DNA of 64,000 nucleotides from Monodelphis domestica (GCF_027887165.1 NC_077227.1:441705895-441769894); one strand, 5' to 3'. Shown: positions 1 through 11,205, counted from the first letter of the stretch. Program-made: numbers and translations. The notes: a model not told the origin generated them from the sequence alone.

Positions 1-1100
1 ATATAAAAGAGAATATCATTTCAAATGACTATAAAATACTTGGGAATTAATCTACCAAATTATACAATACTTATATAAGTACTCCTCAAAGAAGTAAATA
101 ACTGGAGGAATATTCAGTGCTCAGAGCTGGGCAATGCTAATATAGTAAAAATAATAATGTCACTACTAAAGTAAATTTAGTTTTAAAGCAATACTAAATT
201 ATCCAATCTATACTTTAAAGAACTTGAAAAAAATAATGGTAAAATTCATTTGGAAAAAATTCAAAACCTAGAAATATCAAGGGAAATGATGAAAATTGAC
301 TGTAATGAAGGAGGAATAGAATTTCTAGGCCTCAAACTCTATTATAAAACATCAATGATCAAAACCATTTGTTATTGGTTTAGAAAGACTGAATATTCAA
401 TAGAACAGACTATACAAAGGAAAATCAAAGAAAATGGATTCAGTGTTCCCCAAACTGGAAAATCACTTAGGAAAGAATGTGATAAAAATTGTTTATATCA
501 TATTGCATAATATATTCTAAGTGGATAAAATATCTTAATATTAAATATCACACCACAAAAAAAGTTAGAAGAGCAGATCATTACCTTTTACAATTGTGGA
601 TAGGAAATATATCCTCAACGAAACAAGGAATAAAAGCAATTACAAAGATGAAGTCAATAACTTTGATTACAGGAAACTAAAAAGTTTCTACACAAACAAA
701 ATTAGGTACTTAGTAAAAAGGAAATGGTGAAAAAGGGAAAAATATTATCAAATCTCTGTGATAATGGTTTGACATACAAAATATATACATGTAAATAACC
801 CAAAGTCATTCACCAAAAGAAAAATGGCCAAAAGATTTAGCATGCAAATCTCAACAACTCTGAAGTTTTACCTCATAGTCAGAAAAAATTGGCAAAGCTG
901 GCAAAAGATAGAAATAGTGAATGTTGAGGAATTGTGATAAGATGGGCATATTTAGTACATTATTGATGGAGCTGTAAATAAATGCAAATATTTTTGGAAA
1001 GTAACTTGAAATTATGCAAATAAAATGACAAAAAGGCTCATATCCTTTGAAAAAGAGATTCCATTACTATGTTTATATTCCAAGGAGGCCATTGAGGGCA
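1..1100 (+). mobile_element. Old L1 fragment, ORF2 3' half
   Basis: Degraded LINE-1 ORF2 sequence. It can be read as pieces such as VKFIWKKF at 240-265 and EGGIEFLGLKLYYKTSMIKTI at about 310-370, the same segment found intact in the L1 copy at 7496. The frame is broken repeatedly. It runs off the left edge of the window. Confidence 0.8.
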
Positions 1101-1565
1101 CTGGGATTTTTTTAACTTTCAATTTTGTTAATATTGCCATTGATTTTCAGGATTCCTATTTTGGTGTTATTTGGGGGGTTTTAATTTGTTGATGTTCTAG
1201 GGTTATTTTTTAATTGCATGCCCAGTTCATTGATCTACCATTTCCTTTGTTGATAAAATCCTTTAGAGATATAAATATTTCCTTAAATATTGCTTTAGCT
1301 ACATTTTAGTATGTTGTCTCATTGTTGTCATTATCTTTAATGAAATTATTGATGATTTCTATAATTTGTTCTTTGACCCACTCATTGTTTAGGATGAAAT
1401 TATTTATTTCCCATTAATTTTTAAGCTTCATTTCAAAGGCCTTTTACTGAATATAATTTTACTACATTATACTCTATAAAAGATGTTTTTAATATTTCTC
1501 CCTTTCTGTACTTCTTTATGAGGTTTTTATGCCTTAATACATGGTCAATTTTTGTGAAGATACAA
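1101..1565 (-). mobile_element. Inverted L1 segment inside L1
   Basis: T-rich stretch resembling the antisense of an earlier part of L1 ORF2 (ttctttgacccactcatt... type text). It interrupts the plus-strand L1: sequence near aaggaggccattgag (1082) partly recurs as aaggaggtcattaat (1594). A nested minus-strand L1 piece or a 5' inversion are both possible. Confidence 0.5.
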
Positions 1566-2030
1566 TGCAAAACTGAAAAATAGATACACTCCCAAGGAGG
1601 TCATTAATAAGCAAATCCCCTTGTAAACCAAAATATTTATAGCAGCACTATTTGTCAGAGAAAAGAACTGGAAACAAAGTTGATGTTTATTAATTGGGGA
1701 ATGGCTAAACAAATTGTAGTACATGAATGTAATAGAATGTTACCGTTTGGTTAAAAAAAGAGATGAATATAAATAAGCATGGGAAGAGCTATGTAAAATG
1801 ATATAGGATGAAATGAGTAGAGTCAAGAAAACATGATGGCAATAGTTTAAAATGAAAAGAACAACCAAAAACAAGTGAATGTTGCAAAATTGTAAAGAAC
1901 AAGCAGACTCCAAAGAAGAGATATGACTTACCCCTTTGCAGAGGCAGAAGGTTCATATGTATGGTGTGTTACATATTTTTCTGACTTTTTTTATGTTCTA
2001 CTAAAGTTTTACTAAAAAAAAAATTCTAAT
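1566..2030 (+). mobile_element. Old L1 3' end with 3'UTR
   Basis: Continues the L1 ORF2 C-terminal text (tttattaattggggaatggctaaac type motif near 1686) into a 3'UTR ending in an A-tract at about 2015-2024. Confidence 0.7.
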
Positions 2031-2641
2031 AGTCTAACAATATGAACAAGTAATTTTCAGATAAAAAATCAAAGCCATCAATAATCATATGAAAAAATGT
2101 TCCAAATCACTCTTGGTTAGAGAAATGCTAGTCAAAATCAAACCTCACACCTTTCAGATTGGCCAATACAGCAGTAAAGAAAAGTGGTAAATATTGGAGG
2201 GGATGTGGCAAAATTGGACTCTAAAGCATTATTAATGGAATTGTGAATTGATCCAACCATTCTGGAGAGCAATTTGGAATTATACCCAAAGGGCTATAAA
2301 ACTGTGCAAACCTTTTGATCTAGTAATACCACTACTGGGTCTATATTCCAAAAAATATAATCAAAAAGGGGAAAGGATCTACTTGTGCAAAAATATTTAT
2401 AGTAGCTCTTTTTTATAGTGGCAAAGAATTGAAGATTGAGGGGATGTACGTCAATTGGGGAACAGCTGAATAAATTGTGGTACATGTTGGTAATGGAATA
2501 CTAGTGCGCTATAAGAAATAAAAAGTAAGATGATTTCAGAAAAAGCTTGAGAGATCTAGAGGAACTGATATAGAGCAAAATAAGCAAAACTGGGAGAATA
2601 TTGTACATAATAACAGAAATATTGAATGATGATAACTTGTG
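2031..2641 (+). mobile_element. Second old L1, ORF2 C-terminal region
   Basis: Starts in the ORF2 C-terminal third and includes the Cys-rich segment (ggatgtggcaaaattgg at about 2203, second Cys retained) and the caattggggaacagctgaa motif. It stops abruptly at an insert and resumes at 4092 with the L1 3'UTR. Confidence 0.8.
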
Positions 2642-4087
2642 TGGAAGAGGGATACTGAAGGAAATACAAGGACTGGATTTTGCAATGAAATCTCATGCAA
2701 AAAATTAGATAGAACTTTGGCTGCCAATGGGGGATGGGAATGGAATTTCCAGCTAAGAAAAGCAGGTGAACAGTTGGGGATATACCTTTTTTCCTTCTGA
2801 ACTGAGGAGAAAAGGAGCAAATTTCACTGAGTTTATCTGCCTACAAAACCCTTGTTGAAATGAAGAGATTCAGACTAATCATCTGTCTTTATAGTTGTTG
2901 GATAGAGACATCTTTCCTTTGGAGAAGGCAAGAGCCTATCCATCAGAAGATTTCCTTCAAAAGCTATATCTCTGTCTCAGAAAATACATCAACCTGACTA
3001 CACAAAGATCCTAAGGTCTTCTGAGACCTAGTCCCTAGACCTGAGCTTCAAACACAAAAGAAATTTTAGATGGAAAATAGATTAGGGACTTCCTGTTCCC
3101 TCTTCCCTAATCTTCTATACCAAACCTATCCCCTAATAAATAGATCTTTTAACTGAGGAATCAGACATCTTCTTCAATGTACTGAGGGGATCATAGATAA
3201 CAATCAGCTAAAGAAGAGAACAGTAACAGAGACTGAAGGGGATTTTCTCTTATCCTTCAGCTTTGGTCAGAGATCGAACTCCATTTCTCTGGTACAACTC
3301 TGCCTGGGAGGGAAGTGGTGTTTCTCTTTATCTGTTCCCTCCCTCTCAGTTACCTGTCAAACTTTGGTTCCTGATCCCCCACTAGTACAGTTTTGGCACC
3401 CCACTTTCAAAAAAGAATTCATCTTAGCCAACTGCAAGGGGTTGACAGTTGGAACCACTGAACAAGGGTAGCCATCTTTGGAGTTCAAGTGAAGAGATCA
3501 ATTGAAGAAAAGACAATATGTGGCGGCTGTTATTTTGGGCTTCTATTATTATGATTATGGGCATATATTGGACTTACTGTTTGATATATAATACAGTAAC
3601 ATCTGTAGTGATGGATACCATTGAGCTGACTTTGAATACCACCTCCTTCATGACTATGATATCTTTGAACAATTCGGTAATGTGGCAGACAGTAACCCAA
3701 GTATATATTATCCTCATGGTAGCCATTCAGACCTTAATCTTTGTAAAGATCATAATAAGAGTGATGTTGCCTAAGAAACAAGCCCAAATATTCCTTACTA
3801 ATAACAAACTGGAAGATTGAGTTAAACAGATCTGCAATGAATATCTAGCTAAGAAGAACACAGATAAAGATAATGAAATGGGGACTGGAGAAACAAAAAA
3901 GGAAGATGTTGCAAACAAAGATAAAATGGGCAGTAATACAGATAAGTCTAAAGATTCAAGGGTTGAAGATACTGTAGTTGACAATTCCAAATCAGTTAGC
4001 AACACAGAGAACACCACAACATCAGAAGTCACAGGGGCACACAAAATTATGCTTCTTCGTGGTGTAGCCAGGGTACATCTGTCCCCC
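2642..4087 (+). mobile_element. Unclassified 1.45-kb insert in L1, LTR-like
   Basis: L1 3'UTR text breaks off after aacttgtg (2634-2641) and resumes at 4088 with ctgtg then actctcagcaatgcaatga. Both edges therefore carry TGTG, consistent with a short target-site duplication. The insert begins TG and has a polyadenylation-type AATAAA near 3135. Near 3380-3400 it has text resembling a retroviral primer-binding site (ttggttcctgatccccc and ttttggcacccca). It then carries a small ORF. No second LTR is visible, and the right edge does not end in CA. An endogenous retrovirus or LTR retrotransposon remnant is my best guess; the family is not recognised. Confidence 0.4.
3518..3820 (+). pseudogene. Small membrane-protein-like ORF, unidentified
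   Basis: A 100-codon ORF inside the 2642-4087 insert. Two hydrophobic segments are visible: residues about 4-30 (MWRLLFWASIIMIMGIYWTY at the start) and about 60-85, followed by basic residues (MLPKKQ). Several NxT/NxS sites lie between them. The frame stops with TGA at 3818-3820, then continues open in the same frame for about 100 codons to 4126 as a Lys/Asp/Glu/Ser-rich, apparently disordered tail. The tail runs past the insert edge into L1 3'UTR. The arrangement resembles a membrane protein with a cytoplasmic tail, possibly from a retroelement, but I do not recognise it. It could also be chance in AT-rich DNA. Confidence 0.35.
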
Positions 4088-4091
4088 TGTG

Positions 4092-4328
4092 AAAACTCTC
4101 TGCCACTACTCTCAGCAATGCAATGATCTGGAACAATCCTGAAAGACTTATGATGGGGAATGCTTTCCACCTCCACAGAAAGAACTGTTAGAGTCATCTT
4201 TCACATCAGTGTATGTATAGTTTTATTTTGGGGTTTTGGTTATGTGTGAGTTTGCTCTTAGAACAATGACCAGTATGGAAGTATGCTTTGCATGACATTA
4301 AAAAAAAACTTTGTCTAAAAATATATTT
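4092..4328 (+). mobile_element. L1 3'UTR, continuation
   Basis: Recognisable marsupial L1 3' end: ctctcagcaatgcaatga, atgctttccacctccacag, aagaactgttagagtc, then the ggaagtatgctttgcatgac motif before an A-rich tail. Belongs with the L1 at 2031-2641. Confidence 0.75.
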
Positions 4329-4331
4329 GTT

Positions 4332-4517
4332 GGGGCAGCTAGGTGGCTCAGGGGATAGAGAGCCAGGCTGGAGACAAGAGATCTTGGATTAATATCTGAC
4401 CTCAGACACTTCTGAGTGTGTGACCCAGGGCAAGTCACTTAATCCAAGTTACCCAGCTCTTATCACTCTTCTGTCTTGGAATCAATACTCAGTATTGATT
4501 CTGATAGAAAGCAAGGG

Positions 4518-4520
<3 letters not shown>
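4332..4520 (+). mobile_element. SINE1-type (opossum tRNA-headed) SINE
   Basis: Begins ggggcagctaggtggctcag, has the gtgacccagggcaagtcact box and the ttctgtcttggaatcaatac tail typical of the opossum SINE1 family. Confidence 0.85.

Positions 4521-4552
<32 letters not shown>
4521..4552. repeat. (AT)16 microsatellite
   Basis: Pure AT dinucleotide run at the tail of the preceding SINE. Confidence 0.95.
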
Positions 4553-4557
<5 letters not shown>

Positions 4558-5150
4558 ATAAGAGATTGCTCCCTAGGAGGAGTACAGAGGAATAATGGGG
4601 GAAATGTTGATGACATAAAAAGTCACCAATCACAATTTTTTTTTACAGAAAAAAATAAACCTGTGCTGGAAAGGGTAATCAGGAAAGCAATGTTATCAGG
4701 AGGGAGTTAGGTGTCAGGGAAGCTAGAAGTGCTATGAGAAAAGGAAATGGTTTAAAATGAAAGAAAGCTTGTTGCCTAAGGAGCAGGCATTCTACATAGC
4801 ATAGTAAGAAGGGATATGTAGCTTTAGAATTGGGAGTGGGATTAGTTTGAGGGGTATGGGAATAAGTAAAGGACAGAGACCAGGTTTGAATAAGAGCTAT
4901 CATCCCTAAGAGACCAGGTATTCAGGGGAGATGATCTGATACAGAGAGTGAACAGGGAGACTGAGACTTCTCATGATACAAGGATTCAGCTTAAGGGTGG
5001 AATGATCCAGGGAGTAAGGCAAAGTGCAAAGCTCAAAAGAGGAAAAGTGAGGTATTCATAGGGAATGGAGGTAGAAGGCAATTGGTGAAGAGGGGTAGGA
5101 GCCTGAAAAAGGTGCCCACCACTCAAAGGAATGGCTGGTCCAATAGGGTA
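4553..5150. other. Unassigned A-rich DNA
   Basis: No repeat family or gene recognised. Purine-rich, no long ORF with coding character. Confidence 0.4.
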
Positions 5151-5890
5151 TGAATTTTAGATTTACTCCACCCTGAATAGTCTAGCAATCAGGAATGTGT
5201 ACACCCCTACTTAAGGATTAAGTATTGAAAAGGATGGCCTATGACATACATGTGCTAGCAAATAACAAATAAGAAACAACTGACAGACCCCCTGGGCTGT
5301 CCTAAGTCAAGGTTAAGCTACCTTTGGTACATGTGAGATGCAGGAAATGATGTAAAAAAAAGTCTATATATTTCACACCACTTCCTCTCTCTGAGCTCTT
5401 TTCGTGGAGAGGTGGCTCTGGCTTTCTTTCGCGGGGGAGACATGGCTGGTGGCAGCATGCTGGGCGTCTTGGCATCTTGGTGTGCCTGCAGCTCTTGTCC
5501 GGGTTTGGCTGTGACCATCCTTAGTGCAGTGACTGGGAGAAGCTCAATATCATGGATCAGGTGAGGCGTCTTTCTGAGCTCTCTCGGAGTTTAGACTGAT
5601 TCATTTTTTTCCTTTACCTTTCCTAAAATGCCATCCTCCTATGAGGCCCCTCATCTCAGAGGAGGCCTCGTGGCTGGAAGGTCTCTAAACTCCCCTTGGC
5701 TCAGGCTCAGCCGGAGAAATCTTATACCCTTTTCCCTCTCTCTTCTTCTTAATTCCTTCCCTCTATATTAATTAAACCACCATAAAATTTCCAAGCTGAC
5801 TTGAGTATTTTTATTGGAATTTAGAAATTAAATCCCTGGCAACCAATTAAATTTACATTCAGTCAAAAACTCCTAAATTTACTCCTTACA
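5151..5890 (+). mobile_element. Solo LTR of an endogenous retrovirus
   Basis: A TATA-like box (ctatatat, about 5364) is followed by a GC-richer stretch, a polyadenylation signal attaaa at 5771-5776, then a U5 with gctgacttgagt and a ccttaca end at 5890. The U5 text is shared with the LTR at 42964-43969, which supports LTR identity. The left edge is uncertain; no flanking duplication could be confirmed and no internal retroviral sequence follows. Confidence 0.65.
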
Positions 5891-6998
5891 AGGAGAACAC
5901 ATGGGGGCAGCTGACAGAAAGGACCCTAAAGAGAGAGACCAAACCCACCCAAGAGAGAAGGTGATCTGATTCCCCCTCTAAAGTCTGCTATCAACAATTT
6001 TTGTTCACTAGTAAAAGGAGGCAGAAAACTCTAAAACCAGGGACCTGCACACACATTAGCACTCAGACAAAGTCCTAGCTAGCTGCCTTGTCCTATTGGT
6101 TCTGGCTCATGCCTGGTATATGTTAGGCACTTAAATGCTTTCTGACTCAACTTTTTCCCTTGGGGTGGAATCAGAAAAGCCTTTAGAAAAGAGGGGAGAC
6201 TATATTTGATCCTGGAACACTATGGATAAACATGTATGTGCATAAAGAGGATTCCATGTGGGGAAGCAGAATGAGGAAAGGCTTAGAACAGTAAAAGAAT
6301 GAAGTGTGAAAGAAAGAGATAATGAAGAGACTGACCTGCAGTAGCTTTTGCCATTGAATAGAAGCAAAGCTCTCATCAAGGTGGTCTGAGGTAGAAGGCA
6401 GAGGCATTTCTGAACGAGTAAATAAACTATTAGACTCCACAGGAATACCAGAGGAGCCAATGGTCATAGAAGTGGGAGATGGATTTTCCTCTGAGGCAGG
6501 GGCAGAGAGGACACTGGGGAAGAAAGAAGGGATGAATATAATAAAATTCAGACATGGAGGTCACCCCAGCTCATATCGAGCCCTTATCATTGGAATGGTT
6601 ACAAAAGCTCTTGTGCCCCAAAGTTTGACAAGGTTACAAAAGAAGTAGCAGAAATATGGAGGATAATAACAAACCCTCTTAGAGATTTGTAAGAATCTAT
6701 CAGGGTCTGTCTGAGGAGGCAAGCATTATAAAAATCAGGGCCAAAGCAGGGTTCAGGAAATCAGAAAGCTTGCAAGGAAACTGGGATCCCTGGGAGAGAA
6801 GAGAGGTGGAGAGTACACCTGTAGCCCTGGGGTCATTAGAGGAAGAATTTCTCATAAATAAAAGAGTTCCAGCTAAACTCTGACAAAAGGAAAACTCCTG
6901 CCCTGAAAACTTCCTGGAATTCATCCCATGCAGGAATGATGGATAGATTAGATGGAGAAATAAAGTTTGCTTTCTCTGGATTTAATGGTGGGATTTTT
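5891..6998. other. Unassigned DNA
   Basis: About 1.1 kb with no recognised repeat or coding exon; short ORFs here overlap on both strands without coding signature. Confidence 0.4.
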
Positions 6999-7230
6999 TA
7001 GTCATTTTTCAGTTGTGTCTCATTCTTCATGACTTTATTTGGAGTTTTCCTGGCAGGGATACTGAAGTGATCTGCCATTTTCTTCTTCAGTTCATTTTAC
7101 AGATGAAAAATTGAGGCCAATGGAGTTAAGTGACTTGCCTGGGGTCACACAACTAGTGTCTAAGGCCAGATTTGAATTCAGGCCTTGAATTCAGGCTCAG
7201 TGCTCTTATCTACTGTACCAACTAACTGTC
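6999..7230 (-). mobile_element. Mar1-type CORE-SINE
   Basis: Reverse-complement Mar1: tttggagttttcctggcag, cattttacagatgaaaaat, gtgacttgcctggggtcaca, and the inverted head near 7225. Confidence 0.8.
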
Positions 7231-7477
7231 GCTGTGTCCTGGTAAAACCTGCAATAGGCTAACAAGCCAGAAACCACAGTCTCATTCAGCCAGTCAACAG
7301 GAAACATTGTCTGGGAAAGGGAAGATTTAAGTGAAGCAACCAGTTTAAACCCTGGCATTGCCAAAGGAGAGGCAGCCAATGAGTCAGACTCACGATAGGA
7401 CTGGGGGCTGGAGAGGGAAGGCTTCCAGCAAGTCAGGCTTAGTCCCTCTGATCCCCTAGGTAAAACCTGGGCCATTC

Positions 7478-7495
7478 AATAGTAGCATTAATAAA
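7478..7495. repeat. L1 target-site duplication, left copy
   Basis: aatagtagcattaataaa, identical to 9208-9225. Confidence 0.95.
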
Positions 7496-9207
7496 AAATG
7501 ACCATCCTACCCAAACTTATTTATCTATTTAGTGCCATACCCATTGAACTACCAAAATACTTCTTCACTGATTTAGAAAAAACCATAACAAAGTTCATTT
7601 GGAAGAACAAAAGATCAAGGATATCCAGGGAAATAATGAAAAAAAACACATATGATGGGGGCCTTGCAGTCCCAGACCTTAAGCTATATTACAAAGCAGC
7701 AGTCATCAAAACAATTTGGTACTGGCTAAGAAACAGAAAGGAAGATCAGTGGAATAGACTGGGGGAAAACGACCTCAGCAAGACAGTATACGATAAACCC
7801 AAAGATCCCAGCTTTTGGGACAAAAATCCACTATTCGATAAAAACTGCTGGGAAAATTGGAAGACAGTGTGGGAGAGACTAGGAATAGATCAACACCTCA
7901 CACCCTACACCAAGATAAATTCAAAATGGGTGAGTGACTTAAACATAAAGAAGGAAACCATAAGTAAATTGGGTAAACACAGAATAGTATACATGTCAGA
8001 CCTTTGGGAGGGGAAAGGCTTTAAAACCAAGCAAGATATAGAAAGAATCACAAAATGTAAAATAAATAATTTTGACTACATCAAACTAAAAAGCTTTTGT
8101 ACAAACAAAACCAATATAACTAAAATCAGAAGGGAAACAACAAATTGGGAAAAAATCTTCATAGAAACCTCTGACAAAGGTTTAATTACTCATATTTATA
8201 ATGAGCTAAATCAATTGTACAAAAAATCAAGCCATTCTCCAATTGATAAATGGGCAAGGGAAATGGATAGGCAGTTCTCAGATAAAGAAATCAAAACTAT
8301 TAACAAGCACATGAAGAAGTGTTCTACATCTCTTATAATCAGAGAGATGCAAATCAAAACAACTCTGAGGTATCACCTCACACCTAGCAGATTGGCTAAC
8401 ATAACAGCAAAGGAAAGTAATGAATGCTGGAGGGGATATGGCAAAGTAGGGACATTAATTCATTGCTGGTGGAGTTGTGAACTGATCCAACCATTCTGGA
8501 GGGCAATTTGGAACTATGCCCAAAGGGTGCTAAAAGAATATCTACCCTTTGACCCAGCCATAGCACTGCTGGGTCTGTACCCCAAAGAGATAATGGACAC
8601 AAAGACTTGTACAAAAATATTCATAGCTGCGCTCTTTGTGGTGGCCCAAAACTGGAAAACGAGGGGATGCCCATCAATTGGGGAATGGCTGAACAAACTG
8701 TGGTATATGTTGGTGATGGAATACTATTGTGCTCAAAGGAATAATAAAGTGGAGAAGTTCCATGGAGACTGGAACAACCTCCAGGAAGTGATGCAGAGCG
8801 AGAGGAGCAGAACCAGGAGAACATTGTACACAGAGACTAATACACTGTGGTATAATCGAACGTAATGGACTTCTCCATTAGGGGCGGTGTAATGTCCCTG
8901 AACAACTTTCAGGGATCCAGGAGAAAAAAAACACCATTCATAAGCAAAGGATAAACTATGGGAGTGGAAACACCGAGAAAAAGCAACTGCCTGAATACAG
9001 AGGTTGAGGGGACATGACAGAGGATAGACTTTAAATGAACACTCTAATGCAAATACTATCAACAAAGCAATGGGTTCAAATCAAGAAAACATCTAATGCC
9101 CAGTGGACTTACGCGTCGGCTGGGGGGGTGGGAGGGAGGAAAAGAAAATGATCTATGTCTTTAACGAATAATGCTTGGAAATGATCAAATAAAATATATT
9201 AAAAAAA
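7496..9207 (+). mobile_element. Young 5'-truncated L1
   Basis: A LINE-1 3' end with an unbroken ORF2 C-terminal frame, a 3'UTR with a G-rich tract (about 9120-9140), AATAAA at 9188-9193 and a short A-tail. It is flanked by an exact 18-bp duplication. The intact frame and perfect duplication mark it as the most recent L1 in the window. Confidence 0.95.
7498..8865 (+). pseudogene. L1 ORF2 protein, C-terminal 455 residues only
   Basis: Open for 455 codons but 5'-truncated: the endonuclease and reverse-transcriptase active-site regions are missing, so the first ATG is not a real start and the product cannot be a functional ORF2p. Visible parts are the post-RT segment (FIWKNKRSRISREIM, GGLAVPDLKLYYKAA), a long Lys/Trp-rich region, and the C-terminal Cys-rich segment at residues 310-327. 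In that segment the expected C-x3-C pattern reads CWRGY, with Tyr at residue 314 (codon tat, 8437-8439) in place of the second Cys, while HC at 322-323 and C327 remain. Antisense ORFs over 8396-9065 are shadows. Confidence 0.92.
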
Positions 9208-9225
9208 AATAGTAGCATTAATAAA
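9208..9225. repeat. L1 target-site duplication, right copy
   Basis: aatagtagcattaataaa directly after the L1 A-tail; the first bases overlap the tail. Confidence 0.95.
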
Positions 9226-9559
9226 CAACAGCACAGTGACAGCCTGACAGATCCACTTACCAGCCCAGCCTTGCTGGGGCCATCAGAGCACTCCTGAATA
9301 GAGGAAGGAAACTTATACAGCTCCCCAATTTATTAGTTTTTATAAAAGCTGTTGGGAACTGCTTTGCGTCCAAGTGGTTCCATTTTGTGGTCTCTATTCT
9401 GTAAGGATATGCTAGATATTAAAATTTTCTTCATAAGTGCCAGAGTTAGGATTTAAAATAAACCACTTTAAGAGGTTCCTCTGACTCTGCTGGTCACAAA
9501 GGCTTCTAATGTCCTGGAGAAAAAGTCCTGGAATGGTAGAACTGGGTATCCAATCAACT
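9226..9559. other. Unassigned unique DNA
   Basis: Sequence into which the L1 inserted; no repeat or gene recognised. Confidence 0.4.
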
Positions 9560-9822
9560 TTGTTGTTGCTGAATCCTTTTTCAGTTGTGACTGACTCTTC
9601 TTGACCCCATTTAGGGTTTTCTGACCAGAGATACTGGACGAGTTTGCCACTTCATTTTCCAGCTCATTTTACAGACGAGGAACTGAGGCAAACAAGGTGG
9701 AGTGACTTGCCCAAGGTCACACAACTAGTAAATGCCTGAAACTAAATTTGAACTCAGGAAGATGAGTCTTCTTCATGGCAAGCCTAGCATTCTATGCACT
9801 ATGATCCTACCTAGTTACCCCT
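9560..9822 (-). mobile_element. Mar1-type CORE-SINE
   Basis: Inverted Mar1 with gaccccatttagggttttct, cattttacagacgaggaac, gacttgcccaaggtcacac and the inverted head ending ctagttacccct. Confidence 0.85.
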
Positions 9823-9887
9823 AATTCAGTTCAATTCTCTCTTTTTATAAAGAAGGAAGGTGAGGCCTGGAGATTTAAATTACTTTT

Positions 9888-10085
9888 TCATAGATAGCAA
9901 GGTAGCACAGGGGATAGAGTGCTGAGCCTGGAATTAGGAAGACCTGAATTCAAAACCAGCCTCAGACATTTGTTAACTTTGTGATCCTGAATGAGTCACT
10001 TAATTTCTATCTGCCTCAGTTTTCTCTGTAAAATAAGGATAATAATAGCACCTATTTCCCAGGATGCTATGAAGATCAAATGTGT
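9888..10085 (+). mobile_element. CORE-SINE (MIR/Mar type)
   Basis: Head gatagcaaggtagcacaggg, gttcaaaaccagcctcagac core, and a taatagcacctatttcccag tail. Confidence 0.8.
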
Positions 10086-10239
10086 ATTATCTCCTGAGCC
10101 TGACTCATTGGTTGCCTCTCCTTTGTTTGCGCCATTGTTTAAATTGACTGCTTTATTTAAATGATCATTTTCCCAGAAAATGCTTCCTGATGACTAGCTG
10201 AAAGAGACCTCAGCTTCAGCCTTCCTTTCGCAAGATCTC

Positions 10240-10330
10240 ACACATCATAAATAACAGAATTCAAACCCAGGTCCTCTGACTCTAAATCCAATACTCTTTC
10301 TACTTCACCATCAAATCTAGCATCCTCATT
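10240..10330 (-). mobile_element. MIR-like fragment
   Basis: attcaaacccaggtcctctg and ccaatactctttctacttc match the inverted 5' half of MIR-type SINEs. Confidence 0.45.
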
Positions 10331-10370
10331 TGGCAGAGACAGAAACTGAGGTACAAAGATAAGTAACTTA

Positions 10371-10600
10371 CAGGTGGTGTAGCAGATAGAACACTGGGCT
10401 TGGAGACAGAAAGAACTGAATCCAAATCTGGCCTCAAATACTTACTGGTTGGCTAAGTCACTTCACTTCTGTCTGTTTCCATTTTCTCATCTACAAAATG
10501 AGGAAAATAATAGCACCTACTTCCCAGGATTATTGCGAGAACAAAAAGAGGCACAGTGCCTGGCACATAGTAGGCGCTATATAAATGTTTTTCTTATTGT
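10371..10600 (+). mobile_element. CORE-SINE (MIR type)
   Basis: gtggtgtagcagatagaaca head, tttctcatctacaaaatgag core, and a cctggcacatagtaggcgct 3' end. Confidence 0.8.
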
Positions 10601-10847
10601 AAATCAAAAGGCAGATATACAGAGAAAGGAAGTGAACTCATTATAGAGGCAAACTTCAGGTAGTTTTCTAGGGAAAGGAAGTGGAAAAAGAGGACACTAT
10701 CCTACTGTAGATATAAATGAAATCCTCCCACATAATGATTCCCATTTAAAGAGCACTTCATGCTTTCCCAAACACTTTTGTATCCCTTATCGCATCTGAG
10801 AGGAAGCTTGGCTGCACATTACAGCAGCTACGACAGCTGTTGCTGAC

Positions 10848-10935
10848 ACATATATAGCACTTTAAAGTTTACAAGCACTTAGTGTATATTACTTTATTTG
10901 AGTCTCCCAACAACCCTTTGGGGTCGACATTATTG
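10848..10935 (-). mobile_element. MIR-like 3' fragment
   Basis: tagcactttaaagtttacaa and tctcccaacaacccttt are the inverted 3' end of a marsupial MIR. Confidence 0.6.
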
Positions 10936-10940
10936 AAGAA

Positions 10941-11205
10941 TAGGTGCTAGGTGATGCAGTGGATATAGAGTGCTGGACTCGGAGTCAGGAAGGTTCATTT
11001 CCAGAGTTCAGAAGTGGCTTCAGACACTTACTACCTGCATGAACCTGGGCAAGTTACTTAACCTTGTTGGCCTCAGTTTCCCCATCTGTAAAATTAGCTG
11101 GAGAAGGAAATGGCAAACCATTCCAATATTTCCACCAAGGAAAAACTCTCAAATGGGGTCAAGAAGGGATGGACATGACTGAAAAATTAAATAACAAAAA
11201 AATTA
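10941..11205 (+). mobile_element. Mar1-type CORE-SINE
   Basis: Full-length form: taggtgctaggtgatgcagt head, cagtttccccatctgtaaaa, gagaaggaaatggcaaacca, and an aatggggtcaagaaggga tail. Confidence 0.85.

Noticed and set aside
3727..4197. 156-codon minus-strand ORF
   Set aside because: Antisense of the insert ORF and L1 3'UTR; Ser/Leu/Val-rich as expected of an antisense shadow.
8396..9065. Minus ORFs over the young L1
   Set aside because: Antisense shadows of ORF2 and the 3'UTR.
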